A DNA stretch of 64,000 nt from Methylobacterium aquaticum (GTDB taxonomy: Bacteria; Pseudomonadota; Alphaproteobacteria; Rhizobiales; Beijerinckiaceae), in NCBI RefSeq assembly GCF_016804325.1, contig NZ_CP043627.1, forward strand, positions 5,315,001 through 5,379,000. Direction: 5' to 3'. Below, piece after piece: positions 36,650 to 45,942 of this stretch (the stretch's first letter is position 1; each line of letters begins with the position of its first letter). A program made the translations under genes and the position numbers. The notes beneath the pieces are model-generated. The model worked only from the letters and a program-made list of their open reading frames with translations. It searched no databases and was not told the origin of the DNA.

Positions 36650-37787
36650 TCAGGCCGCCTCGTCCTCGCGCGGCGAGACCTCCGCCTCCGTCGGCACCTC
36701 CCGGGGAGGGACGGCACCCGGGCCCAGGGCTCGATCCGGAACGGGATGTCGCGCCGGCGGGCCGAGGCGTCGTTGCGCACCGTCGCGATCTCGTCCCAGC
36801 GCGACAGAAAGGCGGCGACGCAGGCCGGATCGAAGTGGCGGCCGCTCTCCGCCGCGATGCAGGCCCGGGCCTCGTCGAGGGGCATCGCCGCCTTGTAGGG
36901 GCGCTCGCTGGTCAGCGCGTCGAACACGTCGGCGACGGCGACGATGCGGGCCGCGAGGGGGATCGCCTCGCCGGAGAGGCCCCGGGATAGCCGCCGCCGT
37001 CCCAGCGCTCGTGGTGCGATTCGGCGATCTCCGCCGCGAGCCCGATCAGCGCGCAGTTGCTGCCGCCCAGGATGTGCCTGCCGATCGCCGCATGGGTGCG
37101 GATCAGGGCGAATTCCTCCGCGTCGAGGCGGCCGGGCTTGAGCAGCACGCCGTCGGGAATCGCCACCTTGCCCACGTCGTGGAGCGGCGCCGCCAGGTAG
37201 ACGCGGCGGCACAGCTCGTCGTCGAGCCCCAGGGCCTCGGCCATGATCTGGCTGTAGCGGGCGACGCGCCAGGTGTGGTCGCCGGTGTCGTTGTCCCGGT
37301 ATTCCACGGCCAGCGAGAGGCGGAAGATGATCTCGGCCTCGCGCTCGCGCAAGGTGCGCACCGCCTTCTCGACCTCGCCGGCGAGCCAGGAGGCCTGGTC
37401 GTCGAGGCGGCGCACCGCGGTGGCCAGCCGCACGAGGTTGCGCAGCCGGACCCGGAGCTCGACCCGGCCGATGCGCTTGTCGAGGAAATCGGTGGCGCCC
37501 GCATCCAGGGCGGTGAGGCGCACCGCGTCGCTCACCTCGCTGGTGATCATCACGATCGGCACCTGGGCGTAGTGCTCGATCCCCCGCAGCTGGCGGATGA
37601 CGGTCACGCCGTCCATCTCGGGCATGTTGTAATCGACCAGCACGAGGTCGAAGGCACGCATCCGCGCCTCGTCGAGCGCCAGGAGCGGATTCCGGAAGGT
37701 GGATGTGACCGCCTGGTGGTCCTGATCCAGCAGCCGCTTCATCTGAGCCAGGATCGCCTGGCTGTCGTCGATGACGAGTACGTCCAT
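36650..37787 (-). pseudogene. HD-GYP response regulator (c-di-GMP phosphodiesterase), two apparent frameshifts
   Basis: Receiver domain (MDVLVIDDSQAILAQM; phospho-acceptor Asp in LVDYNMPEMDG; conserved Lys in FLDKRIG) joined through a helix to an HD-GYP domain (GDHTWRVARYS, HDVGKVAIPD, HHERWDGGGYP). The frame breaks after GGYP: one base seems missing in the run 36984-36986. The next frame continues normally (AARIVAVADVFDALTSERPY, FDPACVAAFL) until a second break near 36703-36706, after which the third frame ends at 36650, nine bases from the convergent LysR stop. Restoring one base at each site gives a complete protein of about 379 residues. Sequencing error or recent pseudogene are both possible. 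Confidence 0.75.
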
Positions 37788-38496
37788 CTTCCCATCTCCC
37801 GCGGCGCACGACCTCCGGCCAGGGGCCGGGTCCCGCGGCATGGGGGCCGGAGGGCTCCCCGTTTTCGAAGACCAGGATTCGGTCTCTGTCTCAGGGTGAG
37901 AATGGGTTTCCGGACTTAAGCGTGAGTAAACGGGGCGCCGGAAACCCCGGATACGGGGTCAGACTTGTGGGCTGAGGCCGCTCGATCCCTGCCGGTGATG
38001 TTGCGAGGCCACGTGTGAACCGAACAGATCGGTGCGGTGCCGGCCGTACGGAGCCCGGTCGCGCGGGGAATTGACCGTCATGACCGACTCTGATGTTGGG
38101 AATACTCCAGATGGCACGAAGGGATCGTCTTCATACTGATCGTGCCGATGAGCGTTGTCCCGCCGGAGACACAGTGGGTCGGTATCCCGTTGCAATGAAT
38201 GGCCGTTGGATCTGTTTTGGTCCGGTGGCGGGGTCGGCATCCGGCGAAGACGGGCGGTGGGCCCCATCGCCCGGCCGCAATCGCCCGTCCCGCACGATGT
38301 CCGGCCGATCGCCTCGCGACGCGGAAATCGGCTTCGCTCAGGCGCCGTGCGGGATTTCGTGTCGCGTGGTCTGCGGACGAGGGCGCGTCGCGATCGCGTT
38401 GCAATCGCGACGCTCTCCAGGTTTTTGATCTTGCCGCATTGTCTGCGACGAACCGGTATCCGCTTCGTCGGACAATGCTCTAGAAATAACGATGCT
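37788..38496. other. 709-base intergenic region
   Basis: Between the HD-GYP gene and the end of the Tyr/Arg-rich gene. It holds one copy of repeat family E (38434-38482) and duplicated ATGCTCTAGAAA words just after it. Several overlapping ORFs of about 100 codons on both strands have no recognisable domain and I do not call them. Confidence 0.5.
38434..38482. repeat. Dispersed repeat, family E (copy 1)
   Basis: GCCGCATTGTCTGCGACGAA followed by CCGGTATCCGCTTCGTCGGA. A second copy with a few changes lies at 52011-52052. The ATTGTC...GACAAT ends form an inverted repeat. Confidence 0.75.
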
Positions 38497-38810
38497 CTAG
38501 AAAAAGAATCGCGGGCCGTAGACCCGGCGATACGGCCGGTAATACGGGCGGTAGTACCGCCGATAGGAGGGGCGATAGTACGGACGGTAATAGTAGCGGC
38601 GATACGGCCGGTAGCCGTAATACCGGCGATAGGGCCGGTAGCGGTAGTGGCGGCGATAGTAATAGGCCTTCTCGACCAGGGGGGCGGCGCGGCCTCGGCT
38701 GCCAGCGCCCCGGCGCTCGGCAGGGCGGCGGCGGAGCTGCGGCTGGTGCCGAGCCCGATGCCCGCGACGAGCAGGGTCAGGACCAGGCTGATCCATCGAA
38801 GAGCACGCAT
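38497..38810 (-). CDS. Secreted Tyr/Arg/Pro-rich low-complexity protein; apparent frameshift at 38679-38684
   Basis: About 104 residues if one base is restored. ATG at 38810; signal peptide (RWISLVLTLLVAGIGLGTSR) followed by an Ala-rich linker, then APPLVEKAYYYRRHY and some 45 residues built from short repeats of the YRPYRRYY kind, ending YGPRFFF. As written, the frame breaks in the six-G run at 38679-38684; adding one G joins the signal peptide to the repeat part. Tyr/Arg repeat exoproteins of this sort are seen in Methylobacterium and relatives; function unknown. The tail could bind polyanions or be cross-linked through tyrosines. Confidence 0.65.
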
Positions 38811-39129
38811 GATGTCGGTCTCCCTCGGGCGGCGCGGCGCGCCGGCTGTCAAGTGTCAACGAGGCTGGTTCCCGCCGGCGACGGGCCGGCGGGACGCCCA
38901 CCGGACGACCCAGGGGCGCTGGCGGTTCATCTAGACGCGCAAGGCCCCGCTTCAATCGATGCGGTCGATAAACCTGCGTTCGACTTTGCCGGCGCCCTCG
39001 ATCCGGGCCATTCCCACCGGTGTCGGCGCGGCTCTCGCCATCGCGCCGGGCCTGCGGCCCCGCTCCCGCTTGCCCGGACCCCGCGCTCCGCTTAACCGTC
39101 GGGGCCGCCATCGGAGATTCCCTCCCGCC
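38811..39129. other. Intergenic region, nothing recognised
   Basis: 319 bases between divergent genes (Tyr/Arg-rich protein and S49 peptidase). GC-rich with no clear hairpin, repeat copy or promoter match. The S49 frame stays open through part of it but shows no conserved residues. Confidence 0.5.
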
Positions 39130-39993
39130 ATGCCGTTCCGGCCCCTCGCCACCCTGCGCGCCCTCCTTCCCGGGCGCTGGGCTCGCCGCCACCCGGTGGT
39201 GCCGGTCGTGCGCCTGAGCGGCGCCATCGGGGCGGTCTCGCCCCTGCGGGCCGGCCTGTCGCTCGGCGCCTGCGCGCCTGCGCTGGAGCGGGCCTTCGGC
39301 ATGAAGGGCATCCGGGCGGTGGCTTTGGTCGTCAACTCGCCGGGCGGCTCGGCGGCGCAGTCGCACCTGATCTTCCGCCGCATCCGGGCGCTGTCGGCCG
39401 AGGCCGGGGTGCCGGTCCTCGCCTTCGTGGAGGACGTCGCGGCGTCGGGCGGCTACATGATCGCCTGCGCGGCCGACGAGATCTTCTGCGATCCGTCCTC
39501 CCTCGTCGGCTCGATCGGGGTGGTGTCGTCGGGGTTCGGCTTCACCGGGCTGATCGAGCGCCTCGGCGTCGAGCGCCGGGTCCACACCGCCGGCAAGGCC
39601 AAGGCGATGCTCGACCCGTTCCGGCCCGAGAACCCGGACGACGTCGCCCGCCTCAAGACCATCCAGGCCGACGTGCAGGCGATGTTCACCGAACTGGTGA
39701 CGAGCCGCCGGCCCGGCCTCACGGGCGATCCCGACGAGCTGTTTTCCGGTGCGGTCTGGACCGGGCGCCAGGGCCTGGCGCTCGGCCTCGTCGACGGCCA
39801 CGGCGACGTCCGCTCGGTCCTGCGGGCGCGCTTCGGCGACACGGTGAAGCTGCCGGTGATCGAGCAGGCCCGCGGCGGCCTCCTCGCCCGGCTGCTGCGC
39901 CGGCGCGAGCCGGGGGCGGTCGGAATCGCGGCGATCGAGGGGGCGCTGGCCGCCCTCGACGAGCGCGCGGCGTTCGCCCGCTACGGGTTGTAG
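39130..39993 (+). CDS. S49-family serine peptidase (SppA/SohB-like)
   Basis: 287 residues. ClpP-like fold with the nucleophile Ser in VEDVAASGGYMIACAADEI and the general-base Lys later, in GKAKAMLDPF. Also VNSPGGSAAQSHLIFRRI and SLVGSIGVV. It is the short form of SppA found in alphaproteobacteria, with no clear TM helix, and digests signal peptides or membrane-protein fragments. ATG at 39130 chosen because conservation begins there. Confidence 0.93.
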   Translation: MPFRPLATLRALLPGRWARRHPVVPVVRLSGAIGAVSPLRAGLSLGACAPALERAFGMKGIRAVALVVNSPGGSAAQSHLIFRRIRALSAEAGVPVLAFVEDVAASGGYMIACAADEIFCDPSSLVGSIGVVSSGFGFTGLIERLGVERRVHTAGKAKAMLDPFRPENPDDVARLKTIQADVQAMFTELVTSRRPGLTGDPDELFSGAVWTGRQGLALGLVDGHGDVRSVLRARFGDTVKLPVIEQARGGLLARLLRRREPGAVGIAAIEGALAALDERAAFARYGL

Positions 39994-39997
39994 CCGC

Positions 39998-40375
39998 TCA
40001 CGGCGTCGCCGGATCGCGCAGGCTCGCGGGCAATCGCGTCAGGCACAGGATCTGGTCCTGGCGCTCGTAGGTCTCGCGCTCGCGGATCGCCCGCTCGACC
40101 TCCTCCGTGCCGGCGCTGGAATAGCGCAGGCCGAACGGCATCGAGCCGTCCTTCGGGGAGGTCGCGAGCTTGCGTCTCGTCTCGGCCCGGCAATAGGCGG
40201 CCCAGTCCTGCGACAGGCCGAGCCGGCGGGCATGCTCCGCCACCGCGACCCCGACCCGCCTCTGCGCCTCGCGCTCGCTCCGGGCCAGCGCTCGGTCGTC
40301 GAGGCCGTTGATCAGCCCGCTGACCACGAAGCCGAGGGCGACCGCGATCGACATCAGGAGGAACAGGCTGCGCAT
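39998..40375 (-). CDS. Hypothetical membrane-anchored protein
   Basis: 125 residues. ATG at 40375, one N-terminal helix (SLFLLMSIAVALGFVVSGLI), then a charged, mostly helical soluble part with two Cys (WAAYCRAETRR and ILCLTRLPA). No family recognised. Its 3' end converges on the S49 gene with a 4-base gap. Confidence 0.65.
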   Translation of the reverse strand: MRSLFLLMSIAVALGFVVSGLINGLDDRALARSEREAQRRVGVAVAEHARRLGLSQDWAAYCRAETRRKLATSPKDGSMPFGLRYSSAGTEEVERAIRERETYERQDQILCLTRLPASLRDPATP

Positions 40376-40475
40376 TCGAAAGAGCCTGCTCCCCGGCGGC
40401 GCTAAGCTCCCTAGCTGTCGCGCAGGGCCGGGTTCGGCAAGGCGGACCGGAGCGCCCGACGAGCGGATGCGGCCC

Positions 40476-41759
40476 TCACCGCGCCGCCGGCGCGAACAGT
40501 CCCAGGAAGAGCGGCCGGGCATAGAGGTCGGCCGCGTTGTCGGGCGTCACGCCCGGCACCCAGGCCGGCAGCTCGGCGGCGGCGTTGACCATGCTGGAGA
40601 CGAGTTGCGCCGCGATGCCGGCATCGAGCGGGCGCACCGAGCCGTCGGCCATGCCGTCGACGAGGCAGAAGCCGAAGCGCTCGGTCAGGCGGTTCATGGT
40701 GCGCCGCGTCTCGGTGCGCAGGGCCTCCGGCAGGGCGCTGAAGGCGGTGACGCGCAACAACGGACCGCCGGGGCCGAGCTGGCTGCGCACCAGGGTCGCC
40801 GAGGCGGTGCAGATCCGGTCCCAGCCGCTGCCGCCGTTGGCGTCCGCCGCGTCCTGGACCGCCCGGATCTGCGCGAAGCTGCGGGAGAAGCAATTGGCGA
40901 CGAGGTCGTCCTTGTTGTCGTTGTGGTGGTAGAACGAGCCCTTGGTGACCTTGAGGAGGCCTGAGATCTTCTCCACCGAGGCGCCGCGATAGCCCTGCTG
41001 GTTGATGAGGATGGTGGCGGCGCGCAGGAAAGCCTCCGGCGAGACCTCGCTCTCCTCGGGCGGCGCCTGTTCGGGCAGGAGGGCCGGGCGCCAATTCGAG
41101 CCTGTCGCCGCCATGCCGCGGGTGAGCAGGTCGGTCATCCGGGCGCCGGCCCGGGCATAGTCCCGCGGCTCGTAGCGGCCGATCCACAGCCGGGTCGAGT
41201 GGATCACCGAGAGCAACAGGTGGGTGCGGGCGTTGCGGTCCTGCCGGTCGAGCCCGGCCTCGTCGAACAGGCCGCGCAGGCGGCGAAACAGCGCGTTGTA
41301 GGCGGCGAATACGCTCTCGGCCTGGGGGGCGGGCAGGGCCCGCACGTCGTGGAGCACGGCGATGTCCGGCTCCTCGCCCATCGCCATCGCGGCCCGGTGG
41401 GCGGCTGCGAGGTCGAGGAGCCGGGCGAGCCGCGCCGGCCCGTCGGGGGCGGTCTCGGCCTGCGCCACCAGCCCGTCGAGCACCCCGATCGTGTGCAGGA
41501 AGCAGGCCGCCGCCAGGTCCTCCTTGCGGCGGTAATAGTAGGTCACGCTGTTCGTCATCAGCCCGACGCTGCGGGCGACGTCGGCCAGCGTCGTGCCCTT
41601 CACCCCGGCCTCGTTGATGAGGGCGGCGGCGGCGTGGAGGATCGCGTCGCGCTTCTGGGCGTAGCGCCGGGTCTGGCGCGGCGCCGCATCGGGGGCGGGC
41701 ACGGTCTCGGGATCGAGGCTGCGGGGCATGGGGGGATTGAGCACTGTCACGGGGCGCAT
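40476..41759 (-). CDS. Double TetR-family regulator (two complete TetR modules in one chain)
   Basis: 427 residues, twice the length of a normal TetR protein. The first HTH is at about 32-80 (KRDAILHAAAALINEAGVKG, then SVGLMTNSVTYYYRRKEDL) with its own helical domain. The second HTH is at about 222-270 (AFLRAATILINQQGYRGASV, then LLKVTKGSFYHHNDNKDDL), followed by a second ligand domain. No frameshift or stop separates them. A single chain may thus bind an operator as a pseudo-dimer. Start at ATG 41759 or ATG 41729. Divergent or nearby targets are not obvious. Confidence 0.88.
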   Translation of the reverse strand: MRPVTVLNPPMPRSLDPETVPAPDAAPRQTRRYAQKRDAILHAAAALINEAGVKGTTLADVARSVGLMTNSVTYYYRRKEDLAAACFLHTIGVLDGLVAQAETAPDGPARLARLLDLAAAHRAAMAMGEEPDIAVLHDVRALPAPQAESVFAAYNALFRRLRGLFDEAGLDRQDRNARTHLLLSVIHSTRLWIGRYEPRDYARAGARMTDLLTRGMAATGSNWRPALLPEQAPPEESEVSPEAFLRAATILINQQGYRGASVEKISGLLKVTKGSFYHHNDNKDDLVANCFSRSFAQIRAVQDAADANGGSGWDRICTASATLVRSQLGPGGPLLRVTAFSALPEALRTETRRTMNRLTERFGFCLVDGMADGSVRPLDAGIAAQLVSSMVNAAAELPAWVPGVTPDNAADLYARPLFLGLFAPAAR

Positions 41760-41787
41760 GACAAGCCGGTGATTTCACGGGCCCCCG

Positions 41788-42801
41788 TCAGGCCGCCGGG
41801 CCGTAATGCGCCCGGTACCAGGCGACGAAGGCCGGGATGCCGGAGGACAGCGGCGTCGCCGGCACGTAGCCGACGAGGTCGCGCAGGAGATCGGTGCTCG
41901 CTTCCGTCCGCTCGACGTCGCCGGGCGGCAGGTCGCGCAGGTGGCGCACGGCGCGCGCGCCCAGCGCCTCTTCCAGGGCGTCGAGCATCGCCGCCACGCT
42001 CACCGGCCGGCCGCCGCCGATATTGACCATCCGGTAGGGCGCGACCGGGCTCAACGTGTCGGCGGCCGAGACGGGGCCTACGCCCGGCAGGGGAGGGGGC
42101 GCGTCGATCAGCCGGGCGATGCTCTCGACGAGGTCGTCGATATAGGTGAAGTCCCGCACCGCGCGGCCGTGGTCGTAGACCTCGATCGGCTCGGCCGCCA
42201 GGATCTTCCGGGTGAACAGGAACAGGGCCATGTCCGGCCGGCCCCACGGCCCGTAGACGGTGAAGAACCGGAACGCGGTCGTGGGGATCTTCCAGAGGTG
42301 GGCGTAGGAATGCGCCATCGCCTCGCCGGCGATCTTCGAGGCGGCGTAGATGGTGAGCGGCCAGACCGCCCGGTCGGTCTCGCGGAACGGCACATCCCGG
42401 TTGCCGCCATAGGCCGAGGAGGTCGAGGCGAAGAGGAGGTGGCGCACCGGATGGGCCCGGCAGCCCTCCAGCACCTGGAAGGTGCCCACCACGTTGCCCG
42501 ACACGTAGGCCTCCGGGTGCTCCAGGCTGTAGCGCACGCCGGCCTGCGCGGCGAGATGAACCACCACGTCCGGGCGCGCCTCGCCCATCAGGCTCATGAA
42601 GGCGCCGGGCTCCTCCAGCAGGAATTCACGGGACGAGAAGCCCGGCAGGGCGTCGAGCTGCGCCAGCCGGGCCCGCTTGAGGGCGACGTCGTAGTAGTCG
42701 GTCAGCCCGTCGACCCCCACGACCTCGTGGCCGGCCTGCAGCAGGCGGCGGGCGAGGTGGAAGCCGATGAAGCCGGCCGTGCCTGTCACGAGGAAGCGCA
42801 T
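41788..42801 (-). CDS. NAD-dependent sugar-nucleotide epimerase (UDP-glucuronate 4-epimerase-like)
   Basis: 337-residue extended SDR. N-terminal TGTAGFIGFHLARRLL, catalytic Ser/Tyr-x3-Lys in STSSAYGGN and IYAASK, and FFTVYGPWGRPDMALF, the pattern of UDP-glucuronate 4-epimerases. Produces UDP-galacturonate or a related sugar for surface polysaccharide. It stands alone, divergent from the transporter operon. Confidence 0.92.
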   Translation of the reverse strand: MRFLVTGTAGFIGFHLARRLLQAGHEVVGVDGLTDYYDVALKRARLAQLDALPGFSSREFLLEEPGAFMSLMGEARPDVVVHLAAQAGVRYSLEHPEAYVSGNVVGTFQVLEGCRAHPVRHLLFASTSSAYGGNRDVPFRETDRAVWPLTIYAASKIAGEAMAHSYAHLWKIPTTAFRFFTVYGPWGRPDMALFLFTRKILAAEPIEVYDHGRAVRDFTYIDDLVESIARLIDAPPPLPGVGPVSAADTLSPVAPYRMVNIGGGRPVSVAAMLDALEEALGARAVRHLRDLPPGDVERTEASTDLLRDLVGYVPATPLSSGIPAFVAWYRAHYGPAA

Positions 42802-42941
42802 GGCGGGTCCCTGGGCGCGCGGGGACGAGAAGCGCCCGCTAGGGCGCGGTTACACCGATGGAGGCCCGGTTGCCAGCCCGCCGGGGCCGCGGACCGGCCG
42901 TCCCCTCGTGCCGACGCGCCGCTTGACCGCATCGCATATTT

Positions 42942-42954
42942 TATACAATCTACG
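42942..42954. promoter_or_regulatory. Possible GntR-regulator site ahead of the transporter operon
   Basis: TATACAATCTACG matches 12 of 13 bases of the right part of the perfect operator at 4701-4715 (TATACAATATACG). It sits 28 bases before the livG-type start, in a short AT-rich promoter-like stretch (CATATTTTATACAATC). Confidence 0.5.
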
Positions 42955-42981
42955 AATCAGGACGAACCGAAGGACCACGCC

Positions 42982-43734
42982 GTGCCCGACACCGCACTCG
43001 AGACCAGGGGGCTGACCAAGGCGTTCGGCGGCTTCCGGGCGGTGCGGGGGCTCGACCTGAAGGTCCGGCGGCACAGTATCCACGCGCTGATCGGCCCGAA
43101 CGGCGCCGGCAAGACCACGGTGTTCAACCTGCTCACCAAGGTCCACGTGCCGACGGACGGGCAGATCCTCTACGAGGGCCAGGACATCACCCGTGATTCG
43201 TCGGCGGCGATCGCCCGGCGCGGGCTGGTGCGCTCGTTCCAGATCTCGGCGATCTTCCCGAACCTCTCGGTGCGCGACAACGTCCGGGTGGCGCTCCAGC
43301 GCCGGCTCGGCACGCAGTACCGGTTCTGGCGCTCCGGCCGCTCGCTCCAGGTGCTCGACGAGGAGGCGATGCGGCTCCTCGCCGAGGTCGGGCTGGCGGA
43401 CGCCGCCGAGGCGCGGGCCGCCGACCTGTCCTACGGCCGCAAGCGCACCCTCGAGATCGCCACCACCCTCGCCCTCGATCCGCCCTTCCTGCTCCTCGAC
43501 GAGCCGACGCAGGGCATGGCGATCGAGGATGTCGACCGCATCAAGCGGCTGATCCGGCGCATCGCCAAGGGCCGTACGATCCTGATGGTGGAGCACAACA
43601 TGTCGGTGGTGGCCGACCTCTGCGACACCATCACGGTGCTGCAACGGGGCGAGATCCTGGCGGAGGGGCCCTACGCCGCCGTCTCGGCCGATCCGGCGGT
43701 GAAGGCGGCCTATCTCGGGGGCGGGCATGCCTGA
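42982..43734 (+). CDS. ABC transporter ATP-binding protein, LivG type
   Basis: 250 residues. Walker A GPNGAGKTTVFNL, family signature LSYGRKRTLEIA (a variant of LSGGQ), Walker B FLLLDEPTQGMA and His-loop MVEHNMSVV. First gene of a transporter and catabolic operon; the GTG at 42982 is preceded by AAGGA. The long open frame upstream overlaps the divergent epimerase gene and is not coding. With LivF, LivH, LivM and the binding protein it forms a hydrophobic/branched amino-acid-type importer. Confidence 0.94.
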   Translation: MPDTALETRGLTKAFGGFRAVRGLDLKVRRHSIHALIGPNGAGKTTVFNLLTKVHVPTDGQILYEGQDITRDSSAAIARRGLVRSFQISAIFPNLSVRDNVRVALQRRLGTQYRFWRSGRSLQVLDEEAMRLLAEVGLADAAEARAADLSYGRKRTLEIATTLALDPPFLLLDEPTQGMAIEDVDRIKRLIRRIAKGRTILMVEHNMSVVADLCDTITVLQRGEILAEGPYAAVSADPAVKAAYLGGGHA

Positions 43735-44430
43735 CATCGTTCTCGAAACAAGCGGCCTCCAGGCCTGGTACGGCGAGAGCCACGTTCTCCACGGCATCGA
43801 CCTCACGGTGCGCGAGGGCGAGTGCGTGACGCTCATCGGCCGCAACGGCGCCGGCCGCACCACGACGTTGCGCGCCATCCTCGGCCTCACCGACCGGCGC
43901 GCCGGCTCGGTGCGGGTGCGGGGCGCCGAGGCGATCCGGCTGCCGCCCCACCGCATCGCGCGGCTCGGCCTCGGCTATTGCCCGGAGGAGCGCGGCGTCT
44001 ACCGCACGCTCACCACCCGCGAGAACCTGACCCTGCTGCCGCGCCTCGGCGAGGGCGGGATGCCGCTCGACGAGGTGCTGGCGCTGTTTCCGAATCTCGC
44101 CGAGCGGGCCGACAGCTATGGCGGCCGGCTCTCCGGCGGCGAGCAGCAGATGCTGGCGCTCGGGCGCATCCTCACCACCGGCGCCCGCATCCTGCTCCTC
44201 GACGAGATCACCGAGGGGCTGGCGCCGGTCATCGTCGAGGCTCTGGGCCGCGCCGTGTCGCTGCTGATGAGCCGCGGCTTCACCATCGTGCTGGTCGAGC
44301 AGAACTTCCACTTCGCCCGTCACCTCGCCGACCGCCACTACGTCGTCGAGCACGGCCGCATCGCCGCGGAGATCGCCGCGCACGAGGTCGAAGCGCGGGA
44401 GGAGGAGGTCGGGCGGTTGCTGGGGTGTGA
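43727..44430 (+). CDS. ABC transporter ATP-binding protein, LivF type; probable frameshift at its 3' end
   Basis: About 235 residues if ended at the TGA at 44428-44430. It overlaps LivG by 8 bases. Walker A reads GRNGAGRTT, with Arg in place of the invariant Lys, a change I recall in some LivF relatives. Signature RLSGGEQQMLALG and Walker B ILLLDEITEGLAP are normal. As written, the last codons read LLGCEF and the frame runs on into a dispersed repeat to 44551. One more G in the run 44422-44425 gives the ordinary LLGV-stop ending, so a missing base is likely. Confidence 0.88.
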
Positions 44431-44493
44431 GTTCACCAGTGCGATTTTGCGTATCGGAACAAGTATTTCATCGCTCGATCAGTCCATCCATCC

Positions 44494-44625
44494 ACCTCAT
44501 CCTGAGGTGTCGGTCCATCAGAGATGGACTGACCTCGAAGGAGGGCTCTAGGGATCTCAGCGCCTTCCGGAGCGCTCCTTCGAGGTCAGTCGATCTTCGA
44601 TCGACTGACACCTCAGGATGAGGTC
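44494..44625. repeat. Dispersed nested palindrome, family C (copy 1)
   Basis: CCTCATCCTGAGGTGTCGGT with internal hairpins (GTCCATCAGAGATGGAC and CAGTCGATCTTCGATCGACTG), ending CACCTCAGGATGAGGT. Between the LivF and substrate-binding protein genes; the other copy is at 51803-51935. It could modulate expression inside the operon. Confidence 0.88.
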
Positions 44626-44708
44626 GAGAGCGGGATCGTCGATTACGTCAAAGATGCTCTGAGACAGCAGGCGCCGTTCAGGCAGATCACACAAGGAGGC
44701 TAAAAATC

Positions 44709-45929
44709 ATGCGGTCGCGTGTCATCGGCTATGCCCTCGGTCTGTCCCTCGCCGCCCTGGCCTCGGGCGCCCGCGCGGCCGACACGGTCAGCGACGGGGT
44801 GGTCAAGGTCGGCATCCTCAACGACCTGTCGGGCATCTATTCCGACTTCACCGGCCGCGGCTCGGCGGTGGCGGCGCAGATCGCCATCGACGAGATGGGG
44901 GGCAATGTGCTGGGCGCTCCCGTCGAACTGGTCGCCGCCGACCACCAGAACAAGCCCGACATCGCCGCCAACCTCGCCCGCGAGTGGTTCGACCAGGGCA
45001 AGGTCGACATGATCGCCGACTTCCCGACCTCCTCGACGGCTCTGGCCGTGATGGAGATCGCGCGCCAGAAGAACCGGGTGACCATGCTCTCGGCCGGCGT
45101 GGCCATGGCGGCGATCACCGACAAGTGCTCGCCCTTGAGCGCGCAATGGATGGTCAACACCTACGCGCTCGCCGCCGGCACCGCCAAGGCGCTGATGAAG
45201 GCCGGCAAGAAGAGCTGGTACTTCGTCACCGCCGATTACACCTTCGGCCATTCCCTGGAGAAGGACGCCGCCGCGGTGGTCGAGGCCGAGGGCGGCAAGG
45301 TCTTGGGGGTCTCTCGCCATCCCTTCCCGGGCGGCGATTTCTCCTCCTACATGCTGAAGGCGCAGAGCACCGGCGCCCAGGTGATCGCGCTGGCCAATGC
45401 CGGCAGCGACACGGTCAACGCCGTCAAGCAGGCCGCCGAATACGGCATCGGCCGCAGCGACAAGCAGGTGATCGCGCCGCTGCTGACCTACATCACCGAC
45501 GTGAAGAGCCTCGGCCTCGCCAAGGCCCAGGACATGTACCTGACGGAAGCGTTCTACTGGGATTACGACGACCGCTCGCGCGCCTTCGCCGAAAAGTACT
45601 TCGCCAAGATGAAGCGGATGCCGAGCGCCTCGCAGGCCGCGATCTACTCCGCCGTCTTGAGCTACCTGAAGGCGATCCAGGCGGCGGGTACCGACGAGGC
45701 CGGGGCGGTGATGAAGCAGCTGCGCTCCATGACCATCGACGACGCGGTGATCCGCAACGGCCGCCTGCGCGCCGACGGGGCGCTGGTGCACGACCTGCTG
45801 CTGCTCCAGGTGAAGAAGCCGGCGGAATCGAAGCGCGACTGGGATTTCTACCACGTCAAGGCGGTGCTCAAGGGTGACGACGTCTACCCGAAGCCGAGCG
45901 AGGCCTGCCCGCTGAACGCCAAGGGGTGA
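44709..45929 (+). CDS. Periplasmic substrate-binding protein of the Liv-type ABC transporter
   Basis: 406 residues. Signal peptide (VIGYALGLSLAALASGARAA), then a type I periplasmic-binding fold (VKVGILNDLSGIYSDFTGRG, SAVAAQIAIDEMGG). Ideal ribosome site (AAGGAGG) before the ATG at 44709, consistent with high expression. It binds the ligand for LivH/M; such proteins take branched-chain amino acids, amides, proline or aromatic acids. The ligand is not readable from sequence. Confidence 0.93.
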   Translation: MRSRVIGYALGLSLAALASGARAADTVSDGVVKVGILNDLSGIYSDFTGRGSAVAAQIAIDEMGGNVLGAPVELVAADHQNKPDIAANLAREWFDQGKVDMIADFPTSSTALAVMEIARQKNRVTMLSAGVAMAAITDKCSPLSAQWMVNTYALAAGTAKALMKAGKKSWYFVTADYTFGHSLEKDAAAVVEAEGGKVLGVSRHPFPGGDFSSYMLKAQSTGAQVIALANAGSDTVNAVKQAAEYGIGRSDKQVIAPLLTYITDVKSLGLAKAQDMYLTEAFYWDYDDRSRAFAEKYFAKMKRMPSASQAAIYSAVLSYLKAIQAAGTDEAGAVMKQLRSMTIDDAVIRNGRLRADGALVHDLLLLQVKKPAESKRDWDFYHVKAVLKGDDVYPKPSEACPLNAKG

Positions 45930-45942
45930 GCCGCCACCCCGA

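Noticed and set aside
38093..38483. Overlapping ORFs of about 95-110 codons between the HD-GYP and Tyr/Arg-rich genes
   Set aside because: No domain, no ribosome site, mutually overlapping, and partly composed of repeat family E.
41806..42981. Long N-terminal extension of the LivG frame
   Set aside because: It overlaps the well-supported epimerase gene on the other strand and has no LivG-like residues; the GTG at 42982 fits the family start.
44552..44708. Independent terminator between LivF and the binding-protein gene
   Set aside because: The hairpins belong to the family C repeat and no T-tract follows on the plus strand.
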